From Bradyrhizobium sp. Arg816 (GTDB lineage: Bacteria > Pseudomonadota > Alphaproteobacteria > Rhizobiales > Xanthobacteraceae), in NCBI RefSeq assembly GCF_029989365.1, contig NZ_JAPRAQ010000023.1, positions 1-64,000 of the forward strand: a DNA stretch of 64,000 bases. Reading direction: 5' to 3'. The translations under genes were made by a program, and so were the position numbers. Below, piece after piece: positions 24,749 through 37,703 of this stretch; position 1 is the stretch's first letter; the number at the start of each line of letters is the position of its first letter. The notes beneath the pieces are model-generated. The model was not told the DNA's origin. It did no database searches and worked only from the letters and a program-made list of their open reading frames with translations.

Positions 24749-25857
24749 CAACGGAAGCCGCGGATTCCACTGAAGCGGCCGGGACAATTGCCTCGGCCGC
24801 CGGTCCCGGCTTTTTCCAGCGCCACGGCGCGACAATCGAATACATCCTGATCCCGGGCGCGGCGCTGGCCGGCGCGCTCGTGGTCTTCGGCATCTTCGTC
24901 GCGATGTTCGGCAAGAACCCGCTCGATCTCTATTTCTACATGTATTACGGCGCTTTCGGCACCTGGTTCTCCTGGCAGAATACGTTGACGCGTGCTGCGC
25001 CGCTGATCCTCACCGCGCTCTGCACCGCACTGCCGGCACAGCTCGGCATGGTCATCATCGGCGGCGAAGGCGCACTCCTAATCGGCGCGCTATCGGCGAC
25101 CAGCGCCGCGCTGGCGCTTCAGGGCATGCCGCCGCTCGTCGTGCAAATTGCCATGGTCATCGGCGGCGTAGTCGGCGGCGGCCTGTGGATCATGCTGTCG
25201 GGCGCGCTGCGCCAGTATCGCGGTGTCAACGAGACCATCTCGAGCCTGCTGCTCGTCTACATCGCGCTCGCGATCCTCAATCATCTTGTTGAGGGGCTGA
25301 TGCGCGATCCCGCCAGCCTCAACAAGCCGTCGACGCGTGAGATCGGCGCGGCCAACATGATCGGCAGCATTCCCGGCACCGACGTGCATTGGGGCCTCGT
25401 CTTCGGCCTGATCGCCGCGATCGCCGCCTACGTCCTGATCTATCACACCGTGTTCGGCTTCGCCGCGCGCGTCACCGGCGGCAATATCCGCGCCGCAAAG
25501 ATCGTCGGCCTCGGCGTCAGCAAGCTGATCCTGACCATCTGCTTCCTCGCCGGCGGCGCCGCGGGCCTTGCCGGCATGGTCGAGGTCGCCGCCGTGCAGG
25601 GACGCACCAACGCCAACCTTGCGGCGGGCTATGGCTTCACCGGCATTCTCGTCGCCTTCCTTGCCCGGCAGAATCCGCTCGCGATCATTCCCGTCGCGAT
25701 CCTGCTCGGCGGCATCAGCGCCAGCGGCGGCCTGCTGCAGCGCCGTCTCGGATTGCCCGACGCATCCGTTCTGGTGCTTCAGGGCATCATCTTCGTCTTC
25801 GTGCTGGCCAGCGATGCACTTTACGGCCGCATTGGATTTTTGAAGGGAAAATCCTGA
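24745..25857 (+). CDS. BMP-type ABC transporter permease 1
   Basis: 370 residues, about ten membrane helices, of the branched-chain/nucleoside permease type (BPD_transp_2); a LARQNPLAIIPVAILLGGIS segment matches the conserved cytoplasmic loop region. GTG start overlapping the preceding stop by four bases (GTGA), indicating coupling. Pairs with the next permease. Confidence 0.88.
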   Translation: MTTEAADSTEAAGTIASAAGPGFFQRHGATIEYILIPGAALAGALVVFGIFVAMFGKNPLDLYFYMYYGAFGTWFSWQNTLTRAAPLILTALCTALPAQLGMVIIGGEGALLIGALSATSAALALQGMPPLVVQIAMVIGGVVGGGLWIMLSGALRQYRGVNETISSLLLVYIALAILNHLVEGLMRDPASLNKPSTREIGAANMIGSIPGTDVHWGLVFGLIAAIAAYVLIYHTVFGFAARVTGGNIRAAKIVGLGVSKLILTICFLAGGAAGLAGMVEVAAVQGRTNANLAAGYGFTGILVAFLARQNPLAIIPVAILLGGISASGGLLQRRLGLPDASVLVLQGIIFVFVLASDALYGRIGFLKGKS

Positions 25858-25858
25858 G

Positions 25859-26785
25859 ATGGCAGATGGATCGATCGGGCTCTGGACTGTCCCCCTCGCC
25901 GTGCTGGGCGGCGCCATCCGCGTCTCCACGCCGTTCCTGTTCGTGAGCCTCGGCGAATGCATCACCGAGCGCTCCGGGCGCATCAATCTCGGCCTCGAAG
26001 GCACGCTGGTGATGGGCGCGATGAGCGCCTACGGCATCTCGTATCTCACGGGATCGCCCTGGCTTGGCGTGCTCGCCGCCGGCATCACAGGTGCATTGCT
26101 GGGCGCATTGCACGCCGGCATCTGCTCGCTGCCGCGCGTCAACGATATCGCGGTCGGCATTGCACTGATGCTGTTCGGCACCGGCCTTGCCTTCTATCTC
26201 GGCAAGCCGCTGATCGAACCCACCGCGCCACGCCTGCCCGCGATCGATTTTGGCTGGTGGAGCGACATCCCGCAGGTGCGCGCCGCGCTGCGCGTCAACG
26301 TCCTGTTCCTGATCGGCGTCGCGCTCGCGCCAATCCTCTATTGGGCCTTCCGCACCACGCGCTGGGGCCTTTTGATCCGTACCGCCGGCGAGAGCTCCGA
26401 CGCCGCGCGCGCAATGGGCCATTCCGTGCTGCTGATCCGCCTGCGCGCGACCATGGTCGGCGGCTTCCTCGCCGGCATCGGCGGCTCCTTCCTGTCGCTG
26501 TTCTATCCCGGAAGCTGGAACGAGGGCCTCTCCTCAGGCCAGGGCATCACGGCGGTGGCGCTGGTGATCTTCGCGCGCTGGGATCCCATGCTCTGCCTGT
26601 GGGCCTCGCTCGCCTTCGGCGGTGCCGCGGCCTTGGGCCCTGCACTGCAATCGGTCGGCGTCACCTCCGGCTATCACCTCTTCAACGCCGCCCCATACAT
26701 CCTGACGCTGGCGATCATGATCATCACCTGCTCGCCGAAACGCACGCTGACCGGAGCCCCGGCCGAATTGTCGATCACCCGCTAG
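25859..26785 (+). CDS. BMP-type ABC transporter permease 2
   Basis: 308 residues, about eight to nine helices, the shorter partner of the permease pair. The N-terminus ITERSGRINLGLEGTLVMGA is the conserved motif of this subfamily. Only one base separates it from the previous stop. Confidence 0.88.
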   Translation: MADGSIGLWTVPLAVLGGAIRVSTPFLFVSLGECITERSGRINLGLEGTLVMGAMSAYGISYLTGSPWLGVLAAGITGALLGALHAGICSLPRVNDIAVGIALMLFGTGLAFYLGKPLIEPTAPRLPAIDFGWWSDIPQVRAALRVNVLFLIGVALAPILYWAFRTTRWGLLIRTAGESSDAARAMGHSVLLIRLRATMVGGFLAGIGGSFLSLFYPGSWNEGLSSGQGITAVALVIFARWDPMLCLWASLAFGGAAALGPALQSVGVTSGYHLFNAAPYILTLAIMIITCSPKRTLTGAPAELSITR

Positions 26786-26796
26786 AGAGCGAAATC

Positions 26797-27476
26797 ATGC
26801 CCGAGCGCTATATCAAGTCCGAGCCCTATGCCTGGCCCTACAATGGCGATCTCCGCCCCGAGAACACCGCGCTCATCATCATCGATATGCAAACCGATTT
26901 CTGCGGCATCGGCGGCTATGTCGACAAGATGGGCTACGACCTCTCTCTGACGCGGGCGCCGATCGAGCCGATCAAGAAGCTGCTCGCAGCGATGCGCGCG
27001 CAAGGCTTTCACATCATCCATACCCGCGAGGGCCATCGCCCCGATCTCTCCGACCTTCCCGCCAACAAGCGCTGGCGCTCGCGCCAGATCGGCGCCGGCA
27101 TCGGCGATCCCGGCCCGTGCGGCCGTATCCTGGTGCGCGGCGAGCCGGGCTGGGACATCATCGAGGAGCTGGCGCCGCTGCCGGGCGAGCCCATCATCGA
27201 CAAGCCCGGCAAGGGCTCGTTCTGCGCCACCGACCTGGAGCTGATCCTGCGCGTGCGCGGCATCGAGAACATCGTGCTGACGGGCATCACGACCGACGTC
27301 TGCGTTCACACCACGATGCGCGAGGCCAACGACCGCGGCTTCGAATGCGTCCTGCTGCACGACTGCTGCGGCGCCACCGACAAGAGCAACCACGAGCATG
27401 CACTGAAGATGATCAAGATGCAGGGCGGCGTGTTCGGCGCGGTCTCGACGTCGGATGCCTTCATCGGGGCGATCTC

Positions 27477-27480
<4 letters not shown>
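26797..27480 (+). CDS. biuH: Biuret-hydrolase-like cysteine amidohydrolase (isochorismatase fold)
   Basis: 227 residues. Catalytic triad Asp30 (IIIDMQTDF), Lys136 (IIDKPGKGSF) and Cys169 (TTDVCV), plus Gln209 (KMQGG). As I recall the characterised rhizobial biuret hydrolase BiuH (triad D36-K142-C175, Gln215), all four residues sit here at a constant offset of six, and the flanking text is closely similar. It would cut biuret to allophanate and ammonia; triuret or another ureide remains possible since triuret hydrolase is in the same family. Encoded between the permeases and ATPase of an importer, which suggests it acts on the imported compound. Confidence 0.82.
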
Positions 27481-29009
<1,529 letters not shown>

Positions 29010-29022
29010 CCAGGGACGAGCG

Positions 29023-29508
29023 ATGGGCGGCGGATCCGAGCGCGACGAGCACTTCCTCCGCCTGTCCTTCGCGGTCGCGCGCCGCTCGCTCACCCATGGC
29101 AACCATCCGTTCGGCTGCGTCGTCGTCGATGCCGATGGCAAGGTGCTGATCGAGACCGAGAACGGCTACATGCCCGACCACGACGGCACTGCGCATGCCG
29201 AGCGCCTCGCGGCCTCGCAAGCCTGCCGTATGCTCGACCGTGAGGTGCTGGCGAAAGCCACGCTCTATTCCTCCGCAGAGCCCTGCGCGATGTGTGCCGG
29301 CGCGATCTACTGGGCCGGCATCGGCCGCGTGGTCTACGGCCTCAGCGAGCACCGCCTGCGGGGCGTCACCGGCAACCATCCCGAGAACCCCACGCTCGAC
29401 TTGCCGTGCCGTCATGTGTTTGCCAGCGGCCAGCGGCCAACGGAGGTTGTGGGGCCGCTGCTCGAGGACGAAGCCGAAGCGCTGCACGACGGCGTGTGGA
29501 CGAAGTAG
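29023..29508 (+). CDS. Nucleoside/guanine deaminase-like zinc enzyme
   Basis: 161 residues with the cytidine-deaminase-fold zinc motifs TAHAE (about residue 65) and EPCAMCAGAIYWA (about residue 90). The family includes guanine deaminase, TadA and related nucleobase deaminases. Its place at the end of a purine/ureide uptake operon favours a free base or nucleoside, for example guanine to xanthine, feeding the xanthine dehydrogenase nearby. Confidence 0.8.
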   Translation: MGGGSERDEHFLRLSFAVARRSLTHGNHPFGCVVVDADGKVLIETENGYMPDHDGTAHAERLAASQACRMLDREVLAKATLYSSAEPCAMCAGAIYWAGIGRVVYGLSEHRLRGVTGNHPENPTLDLPCRHVFASGQRPTEVVGPLLEDEAEALHDGVWTK

Positions 29509-29529
29509 CCGCTTCGCAACAACCGGTAC

Positions 29530-29620
29530 CGTAGGGTGGGCAAAGCGAAGCGTGCCCACCAATAGCCAATCGCTTGGAAAGATAGTGGCAACGGCGCCTT
29601 GCGCCTTCGCCCACCCTACG
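29530..29620. repeat. 91-bp intergenic element with 12-bp terminal inverted repeats
   Basis: CGTAGGGTGGGC at 29530-29541 is exactly inverted by GCCCACCCTACG at 29609-29620. The interior has a second pairable block (GGGCAAAGCGAAGCGTGCCC). The form fits a REP/MITE-like element; I associate the TAGGGTGGGC motif with repeats in Bradyrhizobium and relatives, from memory only. Confidence 0.75.
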
Positions 29621-29649
29621 ATTCTACACTCTGGAGCTTCAAAAACAGA

Positions 29650-29679
29650 ATGGCGCTACGCATCTCTGCGCGGCGCCAT
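29650..29679 (-). terminator. Rho-independent terminator of the porin gene
   Basis: ATGGCGC/GCGCCAT stem with a CGCA/TGCG inner pairing, followed on the reverse strand by TCTGTTTTTG. It begins 26 bases after the porin stop. Confidence 0.7.
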
Positions 29680-29704
29680 CGTTGTAGCTTGGAGACTCAG
29701 CCGA

Positions 29705-30814
29705 TCAGAACTTCACAGTGATACCTCCGTAAACCGTCGACTCGGTGCAGCTCTTGGTGCTCTGGCCAGTCGCCGCGACGGTGCAGACACCGGCCATGGC
29801 GTTGTGGTCGAGGCCGAACTTGTTCTGCCAGTAGCGATAGGCAACCCAGAGATCGACGAAGTGCGAGTACTTGTCACCCCAGACCGCCTTCGAGGCATCA
29901 AAGGTCAGGCGGATCGGCTCGCTGTTCAGCTCGGTTTTGGAGGCGGTCGAGAACCGGCCGGGGCCCGAGAGCGCAGGCAGGCCGTTCGAGTCGCCCTTCG
30001 GTCCGTACCAGCCGGCGCGGCCGCTGATCGACCAGAACTGCATGTTCGGCGGCAGGAAGCCGAGGTCCATGTAGTAGTTGATTTCGACGGCCCAGGTCGG
30101 GTTGTAGCTGACATTGCCATCGGAGTTACAGCTCACACCCGGGAGGGGGCCAGCAAAACCGCTGCCGCACTGAGTGAAGGCGTTGTGGTTGGAGAACTCC
30201 CAGTACATCAAGGGCGCGACGTTGATGTAGCCTTTGTAAGGAAGATCGAAGGCGAACTGGAGACCGGCAACGACGTCCCGCTTGGCGGGCGCCAAGAATG
30301 TGTTCTCGGAATTGCCATCCATACCGACTTCAAACGAAATGTTCTGCAGCGGCCCCGTGGTGAAGGCCTTGGTGTTGAAGAGTTGGTTCCAGCCGAAGGT
30401 CGACCGGAACAGGCCGTAGATCTCGGTCGCGCCGGCGCAGTCGGCTGCACCGAAGGAGGAAGATAGACCAGGTGCGATACAGGGCGAAGCAGGGTCGTTA
30501 TGACCCGACTTGAACATCGAGATGGTGAAGAAGTTGGTGCCGTAGGCCCAGAGATCGAAGTGCGTGAACGAATAGACCTGCTTGGCGGTCGTACCGTTGA
30601 TGCTGCCGTTCGGATTGACGCTCCACATGCCGGGGTCAGTGCCCTTGGGCATCCAGGAGAACGTGACGCGGTTGTCGATCACCAGGAAGAACGGGACGTC
30701 CGACGCTTTCTTGGCAGCCTTGACCGGCAGGTCCGCTGCCTGAGCCAGGCCACTGGTAGCGAGTGTAGCAATCGACAGCGCCGCGGCTGCGATTGCCTTG
30801 AAACCAAACGACAT
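29705..30814 (-). CDS. Outer-membrane channel protein (possibly Tsx-like nucleoside channel)
   Basis: 369 residues with a Sec signal peptide (ending LAQAAD, about residue 26) and a beta-rich, aromatic sequence ending in F (TVYGGITVKF), typical of barrel proteins. FFLVIDNRVTFSWMP and the paired YxFTHFD/NFFTISMF strands recall the Tsx/OmpK channel family, tentatively. Two Cys pairs may form loop disulfides. It lies between two purine-type ABC importers, so an outer-membrane entry route for nucleosides fits, but it has its own promoter and terminator. Start at 30814 follows GGGGG. Confidence 0.7.
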   Translation of the reverse strand: MSFGFKAIAAAALSIATLATSGLAQAADLPVKAAKKASDVPFFLVIDNRVTFSWMPKGTDPGMWSVNPNGSINGTTAKQVYSFTHFDLWAYGTNFFTISMFKSGHNDPASPCIAPGLSSSFGAADCAGATEIYGLFRSTFGWNQLFNTKAFTTGPLQNISFEVGMDGNSENTFLAPAKRDVVAGLQFAFDLPYKGYINVAPLMYWEFSNHNAFTQCGSGFAGPLPGVSCNSDGNVSYNPTWAVEINYYMDLGFLPPNMQFWSISGRAGWYGPKGDSNGLPALSGPGRFSTASKTELNSEPIRLTFDASKAVWGDKYSHFVDLWVAYRYWQNKFGLDHNAMAGVCTVAATGQSTKSCTESTVYGGITVKF

Positions 30815-31370
30815 CCTGAATACCCCCAAGTTTGGACACGTAAAAATGAACGCCCCTTGGGTGCGACACTTGCGCCGATCTCCCGGAGTGAGAAGCCTCA
30901 ACTTCTTTCAAGGCATGCCGCTTGTTTCGGCAGGAGGCGGCCTTTCAACCCAGGAATTCGAGGATTTTTTCCGTTTCGCTGTTGCGTGCGCGCGGTGACG
31001 CGATGCCGAACATTCCCGTTTGATTTCATTTGTCTTTTGTGGCGGCGCAAGAATGCAGACACAATTGACGACGGCGACGGTTGGCGCGGTCGGGAATTGC
31101 ATACGCGCGCCGGCGCGACTTTGCTCTACTTCACGTCAAGCCTGCACAGCGGGTTCCGATTTGGTTTGAGCCGTCACAAATTTGCAACAGGCGTCTCTCG
31201 CGGGAGGCCGCCGCAATGGCTCTCCCTGATCTCGGTTGACGACGATCATCGACTGACAAGGGCCGCGACTCGCGACACAGACCGCCTGCCGAAGCGTTGA
31301 GCAAGGGATGACGCTTTTTCACATCTTACGCGACGGTTCAAACTAGCCCACAATTGAGGCACTTCACCCC
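30815..31370. other. Divergent regulatory gap between channel and second ABC operon
   Basis: About 555 bases. AT-richer around 31000-31070, likely the channel promoter. I searched for GG-N10-GC sigma-54 sites before the ABC operon and found only near misses with wrong spacing (for example around 31105-31130). No open frame is convincing. Confidence 0.4.
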
Positions 31371-32943
<1,573 letters not shown>

Positions 32944-32960
<17 letters not shown>

Positions 32961-34035
32961 GAAGCGCGTCGAGCGCTCCAACACGATCGCGCTGGTCTCG
33001 CCGCTGATCGCGATCGGGCTGACGATCGTGACCATGATCATCCTGTTCGCGATCCTCGGCAAGAATCCGCTGCTCGCTCTGCATGCCTATTTCATCGCGC
33101 CGTTGACCGACGGCTATTCACTGCAGGAGATCGCGGTGAAGGCGACGCCGCTGGTGATGATCGCGATCGGGTTGTCGCTGTGCTATCTCGCCAACGCGTG
33201 GAACATCGGCGCCGAGGGCCAATTCCTGATCGGCGCGGTGGCCGGAAGCTGGATCGCGGTGAAGACGCAGGGCACCGATGCCGGCGCCTGGGTGCTTCCG
33301 GTCATGCTCGTGCTCGCCGCCGCAGCAGGCGCGCTCTATGCGCTGATCCCGGCGATCTGCAAGGTGAAGTTCGGCGCCAGCGAAATCCTGACCAGCCTGA
33401 TGCTGGTCTATGTCGCCGACCTCTTTCTCGACTATCTCGTACGTGGACCCTGGCGCGATCCGCATGGATTCAACTTCCCGACCACCGCGGAGTTCGATCC
33501 GGTCGCAACGGTGCCGCTGCTGATCGAAGGCGGCCGGTTACATCTCGGCTCGATCATCGCCCTGCTCGTCGTCGCGGCCGCCGCGATCCTGCTCGGGCGC
33601 ACCATCAAGGGCTTCGAGATCCGCGTGGTCGGCGCGGCACCTCGCGCCGCACGATTCGGCGGCTTCAACGCCAACCAGCTGATCATCCTGACCTTCGCGG
33701 TCTCCGGCGCGCTCGCCGGGCTCGCCGGCATCATCGAGGTCGCGGGTCCGGTCGGGCATCTCCAGCCCGGCATCTCGCCCGGCTACGGCTTTACCGCGAT
33801 CATCGTCGCCTTCCTCGGCCGGCTGAACCCGCTTGGAATACTAATTGCAGGCCTTTTTCTCGCATTGACCTTTATCGGCGGCGAGCAGGCGCAGATCGCG
33901 ATGAAGATCCCGTTGGACGTCACCAAGGTTTTCCAGGGCATCCTCCTGTTCTACGTCCTCGCCTGCGATTCCCTCATTCTCTATCGCTTCAAGCTGGTTT
34001 TCCCGAACCGACAGGTGACCCGTGGAACTGGTTGA
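32944..34035 (+). CDS. BMP-type ABC transporter permease 1, second system
   Basis: 363 residues, about ten helices, BPD_transp_2 type. The segment LANAWNIGAEGQFLIGAVAG is the conserved motif, and FLGRLNPLGILIAGLFLAL the second. Starts 17 bases inside the ATPase gene. Confidence 0.9.
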
Positions 34036-34939
34036 AGCCATCATCCTCGCGGTGCTCGCCGCATCGACGCCGCTCCTGATCGCGGCGACCGGCGAGCTCG
34101 TGACCGAGCGCTCCGGCGTACTCAATCTCGGCGTCGAGGGCATGATGATCGTCGGCGCGGCCTGCGGCTTTGCGGGTGCGTGGCTCACCGGCTCGATCTT
34201 CATCGGCGCGCTGTTCGGCATCGTCGCGGGCACGCTGATGTCGCTGGTGTTCGCGCTGATGGCGCTCGGGCTCGCCGTCAACCAGGTTGCAACGGGTCTC
34301 GCGCTGACCATCCTCGGCGTCGGCCTGTCCGGCCTGATCGGCGCCGGCTTCGTCGGCGAGCGCATCACGCCCGCGATGCACCTCTATATTCCCAGCCTCA
34401 CGGACATGCCGCTGATTGGCCGGGTGTTGTTCGGCGAGGACGCCTTCGTCTATTTCTCCATCGCACTCGTCATCGGCGTCTGGTGGTTCCTGTACCGCAC
34501 GCGGGCGGGTTTGATCCTCCGCGCCTGCGGCGACAACCATGTCTCCGCGCATGCGCTGGGCTACCCCGTGCTGCGCATCCGCACCTTCGCCGTGATGTTC
34601 GGCGGCGCCTGCGCAGGCCTTGCCGGCGCCTACCTGCCGCTCGCCTACACGCCGTTCTTCATTCCCGGCATGACCGCGGGGCGCGGCTGGATCGCGCTGG
34701 CGCTGGTCGTGTTTTCGTCCTGGCGGCCGGGCCGGCTCGTGGTCGGCGCCTATCTGTTCGGCGCGGTGACGATCCTGCAACTACATGCGCAAGGCTGGGG
34801 CGTCGGCATTCCCTCGCAATTCATGTCGGCGCTGCCTTACCTCGCAACCGTCATCGTCCTGGTCCTGCTCTCCCGCGCGCGCACTGGCGGCTCGACCGCG
34901 CCGGCCGCGCTCGGCACCGTGTTCGTGCCGGACCGCTAA
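34022..34939 (+). CDS. BMP-type ABC transporter permease 2, second system
   Basis: 305 residues, shorter permease partner, with VTERSGVLNLGVEGMMIVGA at the N-terminus as in the first system. GTG start at 34022, overlapping the previous gene by 14 bases. Confidence 0.9.
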   Translation: MELVEAIILAVLAASTPLLIAATGELVTERSGVLNLGVEGMMIVGAACGFAGAWLTGSIFIGALFGIVAGTLMSLVFALMALGLAVNQVATGLALTILGVGLSGLIGAGFVGERITPAMHLYIPSLTDMPLIGRVLFGEDAFVYFSIALVIGVWWFLYRTRAGLILRACGDNHVSAHALGYPVLRIRTFAVMFGGACAGLAGAYLPLAYTPFFIPGMTAGRGWIALALVVFSSWRPGRLVVGAYLFGAVTILQLHAQGWGVGIPSQFMSALPYLATVIVLVLLSRARTGGSTAPAALGTVFVPDR

Positions 34940-35016
34940 GTTTCATTTCCGCGGCGTGCGCAATGGGGCGCGTACGTTGCGGACCGTGGCTGTCCCCTGA
35001 TGTTTGGAGATTGATG

Positions 35017-36093
35017 ATGAGGAAATCACTTCTTGCGCTGGCTGCCGGGCTCTTGCTTGCCGGAAGCGTCAGTGCAGCCTCCGCCGCCGACAAGCTGAAA
35101 GTCGGCTTCATCTATCTGGGTCCGATCGGAGACTTGGGCTGGACCTACCAGCACGACCTCGCGCGCCAGGCCCTGGTGAAGGAGCTCGGCGACAAGATCG
35201 AGACCACCTATCTCGAGAACGTGCCCGAAGGCCCCGACGCCGAGCGCTCCATCGAGCAGCTCGTCCGCGCCGGCAACAAGCTGATCTTCACGACCTCGTT
35301 CGGCTACATGGACCCGACGCTGAAGGTCGCCAAGAAATATCCGAACGTGCATTTCGAGCACGCCACCGGCTACAAGCGCAATCCGAACATGTCGACCTAC
35401 TCGGCCAAATGGTGGCAGGGCCGCTACATCCAGGGCCTGATCGCGGCCAAGATGTCGAAGTCCGGCGTGCTCGGCTATATCGGCTCGTTCCCGATTCCGG
35501 AGGTCGTCTCCGGCATCAACGCGACGATCCTCGCGGCGCAGACCATCAATCCGAACATCAAGGTTAAGATCATCTGGGCCAACACCTGGTTCGACCCGGG
35601 CAAGGAGGCCGACGCCGCCAAGGCGCTTATCGACCAAGGCGCCGACGTGATCATGCAGCACACGGATTCGCCGGCGGCGATGCAGATTGCCAGCGAACGC
35701 GGCAAGCTCGCCTTCGGCCAGGATTCCGAGATGATCAAGTTCGGGCCGAAGACCCAGCTCACCTCGATCCTGGACACCTGGGGCCCTTACTACATCGAGC
35801 GCGTCAAGGCCGAGCTCGCCGGCACCTGGAAGTCCGAGGACAGCTGGGGCGGCCTCGACAGTCACATGTTCGCGATGGCGCCCTACACCAATATGCCCGA
35901 CGACGTGAAGAAGATCGCCGAGGATGCCCAAGCCGCGATCACAGCGGGCAAGCTGCATCCATTCAAGTGCCCGGTCGTTGGGCAGGACGGCAAGCCCGTC
36001 GAGTGCAAAGGTGGCGATCACCTCGATGACGGCCAGATCCTCGGCATGAATTTCTATGTCAAAGGCATCGACGACAAGCTTCCGGGCAAGTAG
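35017..36093 (+). CDS. BMP-family substrate-binding protein, second system
   Basis: 358 residues, Sec signal peptide (about 1-24), then DKLKVGFIYLGPIGDLGWTY and the QHD segment characteristic of BMP/PnrA binding proteins. The second of two adjacent ATGs is chosen (GGAG 7 bases upstream). Followed directly by the oppositely oriented 8-oxoguanine deaminase gene, consistent with purine uptake. Confidence 0.9.
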   Translation: MRKSLLALAAGLLLAGSVSAASAADKLKVGFIYLGPIGDLGWTYQHDLARQALVKELGDKIETTYLENVPEGPDAERSIEQLVRAGNKLIFTTSFGYMDPTLKVAKKYPNVHFEHATGYKRNPNMSTYSAKWWQGRYIQGLIAAKMSKSGVLGYIGSFPIPEVVSGINATILAAQTINPNIKVKIIWANTWFDPGKEADAAKALIDQGADVIMQHTDSPAAMQIASERGKLAFGQDSEMIKFGPKTQLTSILDTWGPYYIERVKAELAGTWKSEDSWGGLDSHMFAMAPYTNMPDDVKKIAEDAQAAITAGKLHPFKCPVVGQDGKPVECKGGDHLDDGQILGMNFYVKGIDDKLPGK

Positions 36094-36203
36094 CACGCTT
36101 CTTGCTTTGCCTAGATCACCTGCTCCTCCCGGAGGAGGTTCGGAGGGGGTGGCCAGAAGCACCCGGCACTTGTGGTCGCCCCCTCTTTCTTTTTTTGCCC
36201 GGA

Positions 36204-37553
36204 TTATCCCGCCTGCATCGCCCGCGCCGCCGCGCTGTGGCGGCGGACGAGATCGGGAACATCCAGTCCCGGGATCGCGCCGTCGATCACGGCCCATTGT
36301 CCCGCCACCATCACCCGGTCGGCCCGATGCGCCCCGCACAGCACCAGCGCAGCGAGCGGATCGCCGTGACCGGAGAAGCGCAGCTCGTCGAGCCTGAACA
36401 GGGCGAGATCGGCCGCCTTGCCGATGGCGATCTCGCCCAGCTCCGGCCGGCCGACGCACGCCGCCGAGCCTTTGGTCGCCCAGCGCAGCGCGTCCTTGTG
36501 GCTGACCTTGGCCACTCCGTAGCGCGCCCGTTGCAGCAGGAACGCCGCCCGCACCTCCTGCATCAAATTCGACCCGTCGTTCGAGGCCGAACCGTCGACG
36601 CCGATGCCGATGCCGACACCGGCCTCCTCCATCTCGCACACCGGGCAGCAGCCCGACGCCAGAATCTGGTTGCTACATGCGCAATGGCTGATGGTGGTCT
36701 TGGCCTTGCCGAGCCGCTTCATCTCGTCGGCGTTGAAAAATATGCCGTGAGCGAGCCAGGTCCGCGCATTGAGCCAGCCGCATTGCTCGAGATAGTCGAG
36801 CGGACGGCAGCCATACATCTGCTGGCAGAATTTGGTCTCGTCCTCGGTCTCGGCGAGATGGGTGTGCAGGCGCACGTCGAGCTTGTCGGCGAGATCGGCG
36901 GTGGCGCGCATCAGCGACGTCGTCACCGAGAACGGCGAGCAAGGCGCCAGCGCGATCTGCACCATCGCATCCGCGCCGCGCTGGTGATGCTCTGCAACCA
37001 CCCGCGCGCTGTCGGCTAGGATCGTATCCTCGTCCTGCACGACGCTGTCGGGCGGCAGTCCGCCATCGCGCTGCGACAGGTTCATCGAGCCGCGCGTGAG
37101 CAGCACCCGGACACCGAGCCGCTTTGCGACTCCGACCTCGATATCGACGGATTCCTCGAGCCCCGCCGGGAACACATAGTGGTGATCCGTTGTGGTGGTG
37201 CAGCCCGAAAGCAGGAGCTCGGACATCGCCACGGTGACGCCGAGCTCGAGCGATTCCGGCGTCATCCTCGCCCACACCGGATAGAGCGCCTGGAGCCAGG
37301 GAAACAGCTCGCGGTCCATCGCCGCCGGCAACGCTCGCGTCAGCGTCTGGTAGAAATGATGATGCGTGTTGATCAGGCCCGGCAGCACGACATGCTCGCT
37401 TGCGTCGAACACCGCGACATCCGCCGTCGCAGGCCTGCCGCCGGCCGGCACGAGCTCGACAATCCGGCCGTCCCTCACCACGATCCCGCGCTCGGCGCCG
37501 TCCGCGAGGATGGCCAGGGGATCCCTGAGCCAGATCGGCTTTGCGTCGCTCAT
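36204..37553 (-). CDS. 8-oxoguanine deaminase (amidohydrolase superfamily)
   Basis: 449 residues, TRZ/ATZ-like amidohydrolase. Metal ligands: NTHHHFYQT (HxH), HTHLAE (His), a later His in AHGIFF/ISHCA and the Asp of GVDGSASND. The NTHHHFYQTLTRA and HCACSN signatures are those of 8-oxoguanine deaminases, which turn 8-oxoguanine into uric acid and ammonia. Other deaminases (guanine, cytosine) are possible, but the LTR motif and position next to xanthine dehydrogenase support this call. Divergent from the xanthine dehydrogenase genes. Confidence 0.8.
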   Translation of the reverse strand: MSDAKPIWLRDPLAILADGAERGIVVRDGRIVELVPAGGRPATADVAVFDASEHVVLPGLINTHHHFYQTLTRALPAAMDRELFPWLQALYPVWARMTPESLELGVTVAMSELLLSGCTTTTDHHYVFPAGLEESVDIEVGVAKRLGVRVLLTRGSMNLSQRDGGLPPDSVVQDEDTILADSARVVAEHHQRGADAMVQIALAPCSPFSVTTSLMRATADLADKLDVRLHTHLAETEDETKFCQQMYGCRPLDYLEQCGWLNARTWLAHGIFFNADEMKRLGKAKTTISHCACSNQILASGCCPVCEMEEAGVGIGIGVDGSASNDGSNLMQEVRAAFLLQRARYGVAKVSHKDALRWATKGSAACVGRPELGEIAIGKAADLALFRLDELRFSGHGDPLAALVLCGAHRADRVMVAGQWAVIDGAIPGLDVPDLVRRHSAAARAMQAG

Positions 37554-37589
37554 GATCCTGGTCTCCTCACATCCGCTGATGACAAGGCC

Positions 37590-37606
37590 GGCAAGGCGGC
37601 CGCCGG
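37590..37606 (-). promoter_or_regulatory. Weak sigma-54-like site before 8-oxoguanine deaminase
   Basis: Reverse-strand CCGGCGGCCGCCTTGCC has GG and GC 10 bases apart and an intact TTGC, but the -24 box is CGGCGG rather than TGGCAC. It lies 37 bases before the start at 37553. In GC-rich DNA this could be chance. Confidence 0.3.
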
Positions 37607-37643
37607 CCCGATCACCTTCATGCTACGACTTGCTTGTTGCGAC

Positions 37644-37660
37644 TTGGCTCCGGTCTTGCA
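37644..37660 (+). promoter_or_regulatory. Sigma-54 promoter candidate for xanthine dehydrogenase genes
   Basis: TTGGCTCCGGTCTTGCA: TTGGC at -24, TTGCA at -12, GG (37646-37647) and GC (37658-37659) exactly 10 apart, two mismatches to consensus. It ends 43 bases before the ATG at 37704. Confidence 0.6.
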
Positions 37661-37703
37661 AGACTCATCTGTACGATTCACGGGCGAAAGCTTTGGCGCA
37701 GCC

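Noticed and set aside
31100..31135. Possible sigma-54 promoter before the second ABC operon
   Set aside because: The GG and GC elements are 9 or 14 bases apart rather than 10, and the distance to the start is large.
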